A DNA stretch of 64,000 nucleotides. Origin: Cylicocyclus nassatus (taxonomy: Eukaryota; Nematoda; Chromadorea; Rhabditida; Strongylidae). Below are positions 32,846 to 44,639 of the stretch, one piece after another (the stretch's first letter is position 1; every line of letters starts with the position of its first letter). The notes below the pieces were generated by a model, which saw only the letters and a list, made by a program, of their open reading frames with translations, made no database searches and was not told the DNA's origin. Location: NCBI GenBank assembly GCA_958299035.1, contig CATQJL010000001.1, positions 46,129,870 to 46,193,869 on the forward strand, given 5' to 3'. Position numbers and translations under genes: made by a program.

Positions 32846-34522
32846 TATTAGGTTGTCTCAAATTTTTTTTCAATTTTGACTTTCACAAAACAATAATTCG
32901 TACATTTCTCAACTTTGATTGGGATGCAGGGCATTGTTCGATAGAGCAAAGCAAGCTCTACAAGATGGCATGTAAGAGTTCAAGCTTCCAAAAAAGCGAT
33001 GCTGCGCTGTTTTCACACAGTTAGATGCATACTACTGGCCTTCAGTAATACATCGATAAATTTTCAGCTTCCTGGAAGCGCTAGTTCTTGAGAAACATCG
33101 AACTTAGCTTTTATTTGCTAAGGAATTCCATGTTGAAACTAATATTTCTCGGGAACTACAGCTCATAGAAAGCTGGAAATCTGTGATTATACTTCTATAG
33201 GCAAGTAATATACTAGGCTGTTGCATAAGTTCTGTCCGATTTTTTTGCCTCATGTTTGAAGCAGCTGTTCTAAGAGAATTTCATCTCTAATTCGATACGG
33301 TTGTTATCATTGAAAAGTGCTTTCCTTGCGCTTTCTAAAGCATACCAGAATTCAATAAAATTCTTAGTGTACGGAGATCACAGGCCTAAAATCTCTAAGT
33401 GGCCGAGGTACGTTCTATCCCTAGAAATATGTCCTTGCGAGGATATCTCCACAATGCGCCCTTCAAGTCAGGTTCTTTCATTGGCTTCGGAATAAGGGTA
33501 TGGAATGCTAGTATATGCAGAAGTTCGGTCCCATGAAGAATACGTCTTGCTAGTGAAATTTATCCTCGAACATAAATCTTTGGTATAGATGTTTTACAAG
33601 CAATAACTTTCTGCGAATAGAAGTAATCGACAAGCTCAAAGTTGGAGGTGCTAGGGCAAAGCAAGAGCTAACAGGGCCCATCCACCAATTCCTTTTCGGC
33701 GCTCACGTCAGTTGTAAAACGTTCGTAGTTCATAAATAAGCATGCACACATGTGCTGAAGCGAGGTCAAAAAGTGGCTAATTTTTTGTTCGGTCAAGAAA
33801 ATCTCTCGGCAGCGCAAACCCTATGGGCTCTTTTATGTTGCATAATAATCTACGAAAATTTCTCTATCCATCCATTGTTAGAAAAGATGCCTATCAATTT
33901 TCATAAGGGAGCGTTACCATGTCAAAAAAGACAGATTCGAAGAAAAACGCTGCGAAGTTTTTGCATTCTTGGTTCTTCCTTAACAAAGATTTGCGCAGAT
34001 CTCAATATGCATTTTTTAGCCAAGGGACTGCTCAACACATAGAAACTAAGACCTTTGAAAAAAGTTGACTCTGAAAGAAGTTATGACATTTTAAACTCAA
34101 AAATTCAAATCGGACAGAACTTATGCAACAGCCTAGTACATCTACCTGTGTGGAAACAGCGCAGCATAGCTTTTTTTGAAGCTTGAAAATTTTGGTTTTC
34201 TTGTTTCTAACATAGAAACAAACGCAGCAACGGCACATATGAATGTATCACGTGGAGTGTATATGCGTGAGCGAATTTGGAATTTGGTAAGTTTTTTAAG
34301 GAAAAAGTTATAGAAAATTTTCAATTTTTTGGGCATCCAAAGGTTCTCAGATTTTAGCTTCTAACCAGTGATGTGCTGAAGCTGATACGAACTCTTACAA
34401 GCCATCTTGTAGAGCTTGCTTTGCTCTATTGAACGGTACTTTGCATCCCAATCAAAGCTGAGAAGTGTATGACTTATTGCTTTGAAAGTCAAAATTGAAA
34501 AAACTCATGAGAAACCCAATAT
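32846..34522. mobile_element. Outer mariner-like element, TTAGGTTGTCTCA end, hosting a second mariner
   Basis: Left 'attaggttgtctcaaa' with 'ttcaattttgactttca' mirrors right 'gaaagtcaaaattgaaaaaa' with 'tgagaaacccaatatt'. The blocks 'agagcaaagcaagctctacaagatgg' and 'gctgcgctgttttcacacag' on the left recur inverted at 34155-34440. The inner mariner (33211-34138) splits it. Both halves are non-coding. Confidence 0.7.
33211..34138. mobile_element. Mariner-type element A1, CTAGGCTGTTGCATAAGTTC ends
   Basis: 928 bp, TA-flanked. Left 'taggctgttgcataagttct' and right 'agaacttatgcaacagccta' are inverse. A sister copy (42249-43175) is inverted relative to it and matches through the interior ('agcagctgttctaagagaa', 'tgcgcccttcaagtcaggtt'). 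No mariner motif such as the D34D core is readable, so it is non-autonomous or dead. Confidence 0.85.
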
Positions 34523-34717
34523 TTACATTCATCTAACGGGGAGAGGAAACTTGTGACCGTGGCCTTTCGATTTGTGACATATGTACGACATTCGGCTTGA
34601 AACGCTCATCTTAGAACCGTGATCCTCATCTGCGGAACGATTTTCTTCGCGGAAACCGTATCTTCTCGCATCTGACTTGTTTGCACAAGAGTACGAGTAA
34701 TTTGATACCTGCTAAAG

Positions 34718-34792
34718 GTGTCGAGTGGTCTAGTGATTAGCGCTGTCAATTATTGCGCGGATCCCGGTTTAGTCTTGGTCGGTACGAACATT
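34718..34792 (+). repeat. Possible tRNA-like remnant (degenerate pol III promoter)
   Basis: The stretch 'gtggtctagtgattagcg' resembles a tRNA A box (TGGTCTAGTGGTTAG). The expected B box about 30 nt later ('cggtttagtcttgg') is degraded. It could be a tRNA pseudogene or SINE head. I cannot fold a clean cloverleaf. Confidence 0.25.
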
Positions 34793-35332
34793 TTTTGCGT
34801 TAGCTTTTATGCGCATATTATTCTCAAGGAACATTCCGCAGAAAACGAACATAGTCTCGCGGTCGGAATTTCAAGGCAAGCATTTTGATGTCTAACAAGT
34901 TGCAAAAGGCCACGGCCACCAGTTATCCTTCCCTTGTAAGTCCATCGCTCGAGGTCAGATGTACCTGTGTATCAGCGATAAAGATTGACGTATATTTGAA
35001 GCATGGCATGATGTTGTTGGTGAATTGCTTTTTTTTGCACTCACATGATATTTCCGCAAGAAATTTCTTGTCTTCTATTTGCAAAGGTTGTAGCTAACGT
35101 AAACAATGTAAGCAATATCAAAGTACAAATATATGTCCAAACAACATAAAAAACAGAAATGCCAAAGGTTTTTCTAGTGAACCAGCGACACCTACCGATC
35201 CTTGCAAAAACAGTCATTTTTTTCTGCTCAAATGCGGACTTATATAAAGATAAGAGAAGTGAATTTGATTTGCTAAGGATTATTGGGAATAAGTTACATC
35301 GCTGTAACGTCAGCATTTGCGTGAGTCAAGAA

Positions 35333-37427
35333 TTAAAGGCAGTGTCCGGGCAAAAATCCGATTTTGAGATTTTGTGCTTACCAGGGTCTATTCGCTATGC
35401 TGAATCCGAAAATCCACGCTGGAGGCGAAACGGCGAAAAACGGCTCTAACACAGGAGGGAAATCAGCAGGTGGGCGGGGTCCTCCCCACTATGGATTCAC
35501 GTTCCCAGCTTCTAGAGCAATCTTCTCGCTTCCGCTTTCAAGTCAGTCTTTAGCAGTTGGCCGGTAGCGATGCTGAGACGGCTAGCGGAATCGAGAGGAC
35601 CGCTTCGGAAGCTGGGAGCGTAAATTTACAGTGGGGAGCAGAGGTGCGATGGGGGGAGCCGGGCCCACCAAAAGTGAAGGTGGTTCCAGCTACCATTGGC
35701 CGGCCAAAAGTGAAGGTGGTAGTGTCGGACACTCACCTCCTGAAAAAGTCGACGGGGGGGGGGGTAAAACAGACGAACAGAGCTATCTTTCTAGGTCGAA
35801 CTGTGACCCAACGGCCCTCTTTAGGGCCACAGATACGATGAATATCAAAAATATTTATAAATTTTATTTATAAAAATTTAAAATAGACGTGTTTATTAAA
35901 TGGTGTATTTGAAAGTAAAAGTTTGTAGGACTGTACGGATTTTATTGAGTAAATTTTGTCATAACATACTGCGAAGGAAGTAGGTCGATCTAGGCAGTAA
36001 CGGCCGAGAACCAGAATTTTGAATATTTTAAATAGTGAAAAATCTTGGGAAATTTCCACTGTTATAAATCTGTTGTTTGAAGATGTCAGCAGTTGCGATT
36101 TTATAGGTTTTGAAGAGTAAATGGTGCTCTATCACACAGTGGAGGAATCGAGTCGATTAGGAAAGAGAGTTATTGAAAACCAGAGTTCTAAAAATTTGCG
36201 CCATTTTTGCGTGTTTTTTGACAGTTGATAGTTAAACCCATCTAAATCTTGTAAATGAAAGTGTGTGACGTTGCGACTTCATAGGTTTTGTAGAGTAAGG
36301 TTTGCCTTATCTGAATGTATTTTAGTCGTACCGATTCACTGAAACAGTACCGAGATCGAGAGTCTTGAAAAAGCAGGTGAAAAAGCGCTTTTTGAAATTC
36401 AACAGCTCATAACTTCTTCAGAACTGCATAAATCACTTTGCGACTTCATGGGTTAGATTCCTCTCATCAAGAGCTTTCAGATGGTATATAATATGTGGGG
36501 ATATAAAGCCTCCTACGAATTATGCCCGTGGGGGGAGCCTTTTCATACCAGAGTCTCCCCCTAGCCCACTTCAATGTATTGAAGGGGGAGACTCTGGTAT
36601 GAAAAGGCTCCCCCCACGGGCATAATTCGTAGGAGGCTTTATACCCCCACATTTTATATACCATCTGAAAGCTCTTGATGAGAGGAATCTAACCCATGAA
36701 GTCGCAAAGTGATTTATGCAGTTCTGAAGAAGTTATGAGCTGTAGAATTTCAAAAAGCGCTTGTTTACCTGCTTTTTCAAGACTCTGGATCTCGGAGGTG
36801 TTTCAATGGATCGGAACAGCTAAGATATACCCTGATAAGGCAAACCTTATTCTACAAAACCTATGAAGTCGCAACTGCTGACACCTTCAAACAACAGATT
36901 TATAACAGTGGAAATTTCGCATGATTTTTCACTATTTAAACATTCAAAATTCTGGTTCTCGGCTCTTACTGCCTGGATCGACCTACTTCCTTCGCAGTAT
37001 GTTATGACAAAATTCACTTAATAAAATCCGTACAGTTTCGCTAAGTTTTACTTCCAAATACACCATTTACTGAGCACGTTTATTTTGAATATATATGCTG
37101 CCGTATACATAAATATATGCTTTCAATAATCTTTTTGCGTTTGTTTTGCTTATTTTCCTTCTTTATCGTCCAGCGAAAAATTTTTTATTCCAAAAGTGAA
37201 GGTGGTCACCCTGTACCAGCTCAAAAGTGAAGGTAGGGGGAGAATCGGCTCCCACTATCGCACATCTGGTGGGGAGGACTCCGCCCACTTGCTGTTCCCC
37301 TCCTGCACTAGAGTCCGTTTTTGCCGTTTTCGCGCTTTCCAGTGTGGATTTTTGGAATCACATGGCGAATGGGCCCGTATAAGCACAAAATCCCAAAATC
37401 GAGTTTTTGCCCGGACACTGCCTTTAA
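35333..37427. mobile_element. Large TTAA-flanked element, AGGCAGTGTCCGGGC ends
   Basis: TTAA-aggcagtgtccgggcaaaaa on the left; tttttgcccggacactgcct-TTAA on the right. Next come 'aatccgattttgagattttg' and its inverse, and an inner pair around 35400-35490 versus 37250-37350. The interior holds 'aaaagtgaaggtggt' repeats (35670, 35705, 37193, 37208), a G-run at 35752-35763 and the ~1.2-kb palindrome (35870-37080). No transposase frame. piggyBac-type by its target site. Confidence 0.82.
35870..37080. repeat. ~1.2-kb near-perfect palindrome
   Basis: The centre is near 36570 ('cccacttcaatgtattgaag'). The arms can be read outward almost continuously: 'gggggagactctggtatgaa', 'ctcatcaagagctttcagat', 'catgggttagattcctctca', then 'cctatgaagtcgcaactgct' and 'cgacctacttccttcgcagt' against their inverses at 35950-36340. 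A related, more diverged copy lies at 53590-54545. Confidence 0.88.
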
Positions 37428-37589
37428 TGCGTGAACGCGAGTTTTTTGCCTGATGGGATTGATAAGATCAAGCAGAAGACTCACGTGGCCCTAACGAGTA
37501 CAGTGCACAGAACACAACTTATTTCACAGAGAAGCGATAAAAGAAGGCTTCAAAAAGTAGCAGTCTTGACGCCGCGGAGGCTGGAAGAA

Positions 37590-38735
37590 GTATACGTTAC
37601 ATCATCGTCGACCTAAGAGATGCGTACGACAAGGTGATATTCAGTGCTGCTTTAGAGAACGTCAAGCGTAAGCTGGAAAGGGACGACATGAGAGTGCCGA
37701 CGGCCGGCAACTACATCACCATCGCTTTGTTGTTGACTTCATATCAATAATGCCGAGCATCACGCAAGCGAAACGAATGCTGCACAGTTCGACGACATGT
37801 ATGGAAAGATCGGTCTACAGCTGAACCTAACGAGTACGATGTTCATGGAAAACGAAAGATGCCTGATGCTCCTTCTATGCTCAATGGAAATAACATCACC
37901 CACGCTCAAGCTACACCTAACTTGGTCGTGAACTCAACATGATGAATGACTTAGCACTGGAACTGAGCAGAGGAAACGAGCAGCATGGGGAGGAGCACAT
38001 AAGACATTTGAGGGCGTAGTGAAGAACGCCAAGAACATCCTCCGCGCCTATTTCTTTGACTCGATGGTTTTTTGCTTTGGCGTGCGCTTCAAGAACATGG
38101 ACAATGAGGAAGCAGAATGAACAGCGGTTAGATTCAGCGAGCTGCTGTTGCTAGGAGTGAACCGACTCTTGCTGCGGAATAGAATACGGAGTTCACCTTA
38201 GGCCCCGGACAGACTTCACGCGATTTGACCGTCGCGACTCAATCGCCGACATTTCCATTCATTTTCATTTCACATTCAAAAATTTCGGGCTGGAAAAGTA
38301 TCACAACCGAAATGCAAGTTGATCGGCATGGAATGATGTTGTAACCGTTGTCTCGTCGCGATTCAGTCGCGACGATCAAATCGCGTGAAGTCTGTCCGGG
38401 ACCTTAACGAACAAAGATCCAGGACGCTACCACATATGCCAAGGCGAACAAGATAAAACTAAGATGTGCCAGGCATTTAATGCGTTTCGACCACCGGTGG
38501 ACAAGTGCTGTAACAGATTGGATACCACTGAAAGTCAAACGCGAACGAGGAAGACTGCCGACGCTATGGTCACAAATGCTAAAGCCCTTCAGTGAAGTCC
38601 CTCAGAGTTTCCACGTGTTCCCAATGCTATACCTAAACATTTCAACAATCGCCCGAGACAGGGACGAATGGAAGCAGCACCGTTATCCACTCGTGCAACA
38701 CGACTATCAACGGGGATTCAGGTGATACAGGTGAC
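37590..38735 (+). mobile_element. Second RTE-type retroposon relic, heavily decayed
   Basis: Begins near reverse-transcriptase motif A (VDLRDAYDKV, 37607-37638). Later pieces resemble the retroposon tail: 'AKANKIKLRCARHLMRFDHRW' type sequence at 38430-38500, WIPLKVKRERGRLPTLWS at 38520-38575 and IARDRDEWKQ at 38650-38680. Many stops and shifts. Interrupted by a MITE at 38198-38406. Confidence 0.75.
38198..38406. mobile_element. Harbinger-type MITE, TTA flanks, GGYCCCGGACAGACTTCACG ends
   Basis: TTA-ggccccggacagacttcac on the left and gtgaagtctgtccgggacc-TTA on the right; arms about 40 bp ('cgcgatttgaccgtcgcgac'). The TTA duplication and GG ends suit PIF/Harbinger. It splits the RTE relic, so it arrived later. 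Confidence 0.82.
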
Positions 38736-41173
38736 AAGTGATTTGCGATTCATCCTTGAAAAGATGCGTTTCGCAATCGTGTGTAAACTCTCAACATTGA
38801 TGGTTTTTGTGGCTTTATTAAATGCGCTGGACAAACTCAGACCAAAACTTACGCGACCTCCTCTCCTGTTCTTACGTTCGGTTGACCCCGAACGCGAAGA
38901 CCCACGTGATTGTCGCCTAAAAGATTTTTGCATTTGCTGGATTCAGAAAGGGTAGAAGCAATACCTTGCACCCTTTATTCTGCTCCGAGTTGTTGCGTTA
39001 GAGGACTGCATTACAATCTGAATCTATCACTGCATGCAACATGTAGGCGTTAGTAGTAGATTCGTACTAGACTTGAAGTAGCTCTTCCGATTCTAAAAGT
39101 GAACAAAGGCCTCAGCAGTTTAGCGGATCGAGTAGTGTGTTGAACGAGTAAAATAAACTCTACTAGGCGTTGCTGCTTATATATACAAATATTATCATTA
39201 TACGCCTTTTTCATTTCTGCTCATACGTTGTCAATAGTGTTCATAAGACGCAGTAATCCTATTGCGATAGTTTGCATGGAACGTATCCAGCTGGCTTACG
39301 GAGAGAACATTCTTCTTATACCCATATGACAAAGTTCGACTAGTGCTGCACCTGTCGGATAAACTTCAGAATACTGTTTTCGGTGGCTGAGATTCAGGAG
39401 CAGGCATAGCTGCTATTTCTCTCATGCTGAGTATTTCCCTCAATTGTTCTCCACATACATTGACCGCCAAAAAATTGCGGACAAGCGGACCTCCTTTCTT
39501 CGTCGTTCATTTTCAGATGGAAAACAAGGATGAAAAAATGATCAGATTGTATGAGATGATAGAGCTCTTCAAGAGCTACAGTTCACATTTTACGCTTTCT
39601 CAAAAACATGGATTCTAAAAAAGTCAGAAATCTTTTACCAAAAAAGTCCAAAAAGAGCCGCGTCACAAAGTCGCGGATACAATTCTTCGAATGCAAAAGT
39701 TTCCTTCGGGGTTCTTTTTTTTTCAGCGAAAACACAAGTAATCCAAACAAATAAGCATGCTATCATACAGAGCTCATCAGGGGCTGTAACCTGGTTATTT
39801 ACTTCCTGAAAAAACACAAGGTGGGATTGTGTTTTGCATTTTCAAAAATTATCTGCTAACTCTCTCGACCAGACCAAATTTCTTCACCTAAAACTGATGC
39901 AAAACATCCTAACAAAACTTCTAGATAAAATGGATGTGCTTTATCATACTCTATGCATCGAACGTGTGCTAGTGGGTTTCTTTGCTGGAAAAGGTTCTTG
40001 AAGTGTTTGCACATGATCCCATCTACAGCTACCAATGACTTGCACCGCTTTACAGGCGTTTCCATTAACTAAGTCTTTTCCGATTTGTTTGCAATCCTAT
40101 CTTCTTCCATATTTGATTGAGATTGCACATTTCAGGTTCGATGTAACGTGCAAATTTCCCTCCACCAATCCTGATCAAGTAACAAGAATTTTTCACAGCA
40201 AGAAAACTTATTATGCTGTGCTCTGCTGTGCACAACGCGATCGCCGATTCCGAATGCGGAAAACGATTCCTACAGCGCTGCAGCGGATATGTCCTTATCT
40301 GCTTTAGTTAGATGTAAAGTTGAGAAACGTCGAACTATTTCACAACTTGGAAATCTCTGCCAGAACTTCAGCTACATACACCGCAGTCAAAGCTCGTGAA
40401 TTGCTACGTGAGAACAAACATTTGTTGACTTTCGCGCTTCGAGTGAGAAGCCTAAGAATGAACGAGCGCAGGCAGAAAAGCATATAGATCGTAAAATATT
40501 ACCAATCGAATCGGTTTACCGACTTAGTGGTTTCGACAGTGAACGAGGGCTGGTATTAAAAGCGAGTCATAATGTGAATATATGTAACTGAAATGGACCA
40601 AGTAAGCATGCCGAAAGGCATTTGTTGAAAATCGATTTTTGAAGTTATTAGCGAGATGTCAAACTGTGAGTTTTCAATAATGATCTAGCACAAGCGGTAC
40701 AGCAATACCACCATTTGAGAGCTTAAAACACGATGTATCCATATTTCCGTTTTCTGATAAAACGCCCTCTATTTCGTATGGTCATTTTTGTCAATTCTTT
40801 GGAGATTGTCCCGGGATCATGGCTTATCTAGTCCTAACAGATGTTTCAACGTTAAGACATAAATTTCATTCGAAGTTATTTCCAGATATCAAATTTCTGT
40901 TGATTTTGTTTTGAGCTTGGAATGCGTATCGTTGAATAGAAAACATTGCATATCACCGCCAGCATCTGTGTTTGCGATTTCGCTGTCACATTTCTCGTCT
41001 TTAGTGCATAATTATACCTTTATTTTTGCAGTGGACCGATATTCATAAAGACTTCTTGCATATTTGACTTCGATGTGAAAATTAGTCTTTCTGAATCTTT
41101 AAATTAATAGTGATTAGCATTAAACCATATGTATGTAAGAGATTTGAGTAAAGTATTCAAGGTGCTTCAAAAC
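38736..41173. other. Gene-poor stretch with one weak minus-strand exon candidate
   Basis: No recognised gene. On the minus strand, 39805-39635 follows a good acceptor (tgttttttcag) and reads 56 residues with a hydrophobic segment LCMIACLFVWITCVFA and a stop. It may be a terminal exon of an unknown membrane protein, but I could not join it to an upstream exon. The rest is AT-rich sequence without clear repeats. Confidence 0.35.
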
Positions 41174-41385
41174 TACAGTCTGCCCCAATCCTAACCAGGC
41201 CAAAATTGGCCTGGCGGGAGTGCGCGTCGCGAGGGTTTCGCGCCACTTCTGCGTCTAGCTAGTCTGCTCTCTCCTCAATCTCTTCGCTCTCTGCGACAGC
41301 GCGCATATGCAGCGCAAACCCCTAGTACTGCGAGCGCGCAAATTCAGCCGACGATTCGGCCTGATCCCGATTGGGGCAGATTGTA
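41174..41385. mobile_element. TA-flanked MITE, CAGTCTGCCCCAATC ends
   Basis: Left 'tacagtctgccccaatc' and right 'gattggggcagattgta' are inverted, followed by 'aggcca' and 'tggcct/cggcct'. The CAGT start and TA flank suggest Tc1/mariner type. GC-rich interior. Confidence 0.8.
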
Positions 41386-41419
41386 CAGACAGGTTTGACC
41401 GCGGAGCAGAATAATAGTT

Positions 41420-41741
41420 ACTCAGACAATCACTGGGGGCAGGCGGGAACCGGAAAAATAGATTGCTGATCTCTCGCACCCCGCTCGCGGATTTTTTGCA
41501 AAGCAAGCAGGACTTTTCGGAAGACCGCCTGCTGAGTCAGCGGATTTTTGAGAGACCGCCTGTTGAATTTTTTTCGCTCTTATCTTTTGCAGATCTATTG
41601 CTGAATCTCTGAGGAATCGAGAACTCAGCAAGCGGTCTTCCGAAAAGTCCTGATTGCTTTCCAAAAAATCCGCGAGCGGGGTGCGAGAGATCAGCAATCT
41701 ATTTTTCCGGTGCCCGCCTGCCCTCGGCGATTGTCTGAGTA
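41420..41741. mobile_element. TIR element, CTCAGACAATC ends, second copy
   Basis: Left 'ctcagacaatcactgggggc' mirrors right 'gccctcggcgattgtctgag'. The arms are long (about 110 bp: 'agattgctgatctctcgcac' and its inverse), so it folds almost completely. Flanked by TA. Same end family as 30465-31041. Confidence 0.85.
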
Positions 41742-42248
41742 GTTGTTCTAATCAAATGCTTACTTTCGAAAAATGGTCATTTTATGGGCCACAATGACTT
41801 GTGATGCGATGTCGAACGACACGGTAAAATATAAGAGCAGCCATAAGATTTTTCCGCAGCATTAGAAAAATCAAATCATAGAGCTTTTTATGGACTCAGT
41901 AATATCGCATCTATCATGTGTCTTTCGTATTATGATAAAATCCTTGCTTCTGTTATTGAAAATTTGGCGTTCACAATATTTGACATGGGGCTTTCACTAC
42001 GGTGTTGACTTCAAGTTATATTTAGACTAGACGCAACAACTGATTCCTTCATTTAAATAGTAAATATTCTTCAGATACATTGTATTGTTGATATTTGGGC
42101 TTCGATGACTTTGTGTTTTTGTGGCTATCTTCACCAGCTATCGTCTCGTGACACATATATGTTCTCGTATATCAAAGCAAGCTCTCTGTTATATCTCTAT
42201 GAAAGCCAAATTCTGATAACAGAAATTTGTATTTTGCCCTTTGTTCGT

Positions 42249-43175
42249 TTAGGTTGCTGCATAAGTTCTGTCCGATTTAAATTTTTTTGAGTTCAAAATG
42301 TCATAACTTCATTCAAAGTCAACTATTTTCTAAGATCTTAGATTCTTTGTGTTGAGCAGTTCCTTCGCTATTAGCTGCATATCGAGATTTGCACAAATCC
42401 TTGTTAAGGAAGAGGCAAGAATGCAAAAACTCTACAGCGTTTTTCTTCAAACCTGTCTTTTTTGACATGGTAACGCTCCCTTATCAAAATTGATAGTCAT
42501 CTTTTCTAACAATGGATAGATAGAGAAATTTTTGTAGATTATTATGCAACATGGAAGAGCCCATAAGGTCTGTGCTGCCGAGAGATTTTTTTAATCGAGC
42601 AAAAAAGAAGCCACTTTTTGACCTCGCTTCAGCACATGTGTGCATGCCTATTTACGAATTACGAAAATTTTACAACTGACTTGAGCGCCGAAAAGGAACT
42701 GGTGGCTGGGCCCTGCTAGCTCTTGCTTTGCCGTAGCACCTCCAACCTTGAGCTTATCGATTACTTCTATTCGCAGAGAGTTATTGCTTGTTAAACATCT
42801 ATACAAAAAATTAATGTTCGACAATAGATTTTAGTAGCAAGACGTTTTCTTCATGGAACCGGACTTCTGCATATACTAGCCTTCTACGCCCTTATTCCGC
42901 AGCCAATGAAAGAACTTGATTTGAAGGGCGCATTATGGAGATTTCCTTGCAAGAACATATTTCTAGGGTGAAAACTTATCTCGCCCACTTAGAGGTTTTA
43001 GGCCTGAAATCTCCGTACAATAAGAAATTTATTGAAATCTGATACGCGTTAGAAAGAGCAGGGAAAGCACTTTCTAAAAATACTAACAGCACTGCATTAG
43101 ATTTGAAATTTTCTTAGAACAGCTGCTTCAAACATAAGGCAAAAAAAATTGGACAGAACTTATGCAGCAACCGAA
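42249..43175. mobile_element. Mariner-type element A2 (inverted sister of 33211-34138)
   Basis: Ends 'taggttgctgcataagttct' and 'agaacttatgcagcaaccga'. The interior is the reverse complement of A1 over its length (for example 'tgccgagagattttttt', 'ttagaacagctgcttcaaac'). No intact transposase frame. Confidence 0.85.
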
Positions 43176-43891
43176 TACAACAGTTTTCTTCATTTTTCTC
43201 ATTTCACCTGAACCCTAACTAGGCAACGATTATAATTGAGTAAATGTGGGCCTTATTTCTCCCCCTTAGCTGTGCTGGAAGCTGATTCTGTTACCAATCA
43301 AAAGTGAAAATCAAATCAAATTTGGCATTATTTGCAACAGAAGGGGAGAAGTCGAAATTTTTCAAACTGCCACCTGACTAGAATCCAGGGTGGGCAAAAA
43401 TGTCTTGCCCCATGATCAAGCTCAAAAACATCTTCAATTTTTTGTTTCTGCGCTTTGACTAAATCAAAAGGCAGTCCAATACATTATAAGTCCCCAACTT
43501 TTTCACGCTGCATAGAACGCACATGTTTTGCGAAAACAATCGACCAGTCACCCTGGGACACGATAAAGCGAAAATCTTCTTTTTTATTTCGCGAGATCAT
43601 TCTGGGGGGCAACGTAGATTCGCTAGGAAAATCTTGAGTCACGACAGGAATGGCGAGAAAATGAAGCAAGTCATTGTTGTCTCGGAGCTTGTGATATCTG
43701 GGAGTTGTAACTCCTGCTGATTTTTATTTGTGCCAATCACTTTTGCTCTTTGATTGAAGTTTTGCTCTGTGAAATACGATGTACTTTTATAAGCTAGCAA
43801 TTATCTATTCTCTTTTATTCTATCCCAAGCCCAATTAATTTTCTGAAAGCACAGCTGCTTCAGGGTTGACTTTTTCCTTTACGTTCATATA

Positions 43892-44299
43892 TCACGTTTC
43901 GGTCAAAACGCATAAGAACAACTTTCGTACTTCTCGTGCTGCTCGTTTTGCCGCAGAAGTATCTCGTTTCCACTGCCGAATGTTTGATTCTGTGGACTTG
44001 TTTTCAGCACATATAGTCATATCATTTGATTTTGAGTAACTGTATTCCTCCTTTGCTTTCGTATGAGCTTCTGTTTCGAAATACCGCAAAATGATGTCAA
44101 AATGTGAAACGGAGCCATTCTACTAATGTTACCTGACAACCGCTTTTTGGTTGAAAAACAGGTTCCAATTAATGTTCTTTTGTACGGAAGGAAGTCTACA
44201 CTATTTGATCGTATATAACGTTTATTCTTAGACTCTTTGCATGCCATTTTCAGAGCCGCCTTTATCCTCGATCTAGTATACAAAACACCACCGATCGCT
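43892..44299 (-). CDS. Possible two terminal exons of an unrecognised gene
   Basis: Exon candidates at complement 44299-44133 and 44070-43892, with a 62-nt GT-AG intron (donor GTAACA, acceptor TTCGAAACAG) and matching phase. The joined 3' part would read about 114 residues: AIGGVLYTRSRIKAAL, then a basic, Ser/Lys-rich tail with AKRAAREVRK, ending CVLTET. The phase implies an upstream exon, not found (a MITE lies at 44387-44632 just upstream). The shape resembles a cytoplasmic tail after a membrane helix. No family recognised, and it could be chance. Confidence 0.3.
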
Positions 44300-44386
44300 C
44301 TGTGTTGCGTAGGATACGGTAGGAATTATCTCACACTCGCCATGATAAAATAGCTGCCATTTCAATAATGAAGGTTGGAGAGGGTG

Positions 44387-44632
44387 TACAGTCGCTTCAT
44401 TTCATATGATCATGTGTGTCATTGCACACACAGTTCACCTTTGGCGTCTCCATCCTGAATTCGTGGGAGAAACAAGCCTTCGGGTAAGTGTTTCCAAGGC
44501 ACCTCAAATTGATGTAATCGATAACAATCGGTAAGTCTCTTGCGTTTTTGCGAGTGCAAATCCAGGATGAGGACGCCAAAGTGGACTTTGTGTGCAATGG
44601 CACACATGATCATATGAAATGAAGTGACTGTA
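44387..44632. mobile_element. TA-flanked MITE, CAGTCRCTTCATTTCATATG ends
   Basis: Left 'tacagtcgcttcatttcata' mirrors right 'tatgaaatgaagtgactgta'; arms about 60 bp with 'tgatcatgtgtgtcattgca' and its inverse. Nearly perfect pairing suggests a young copy. Confidence 0.88.
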
Positions 44633-44639
44633 GGACAAT

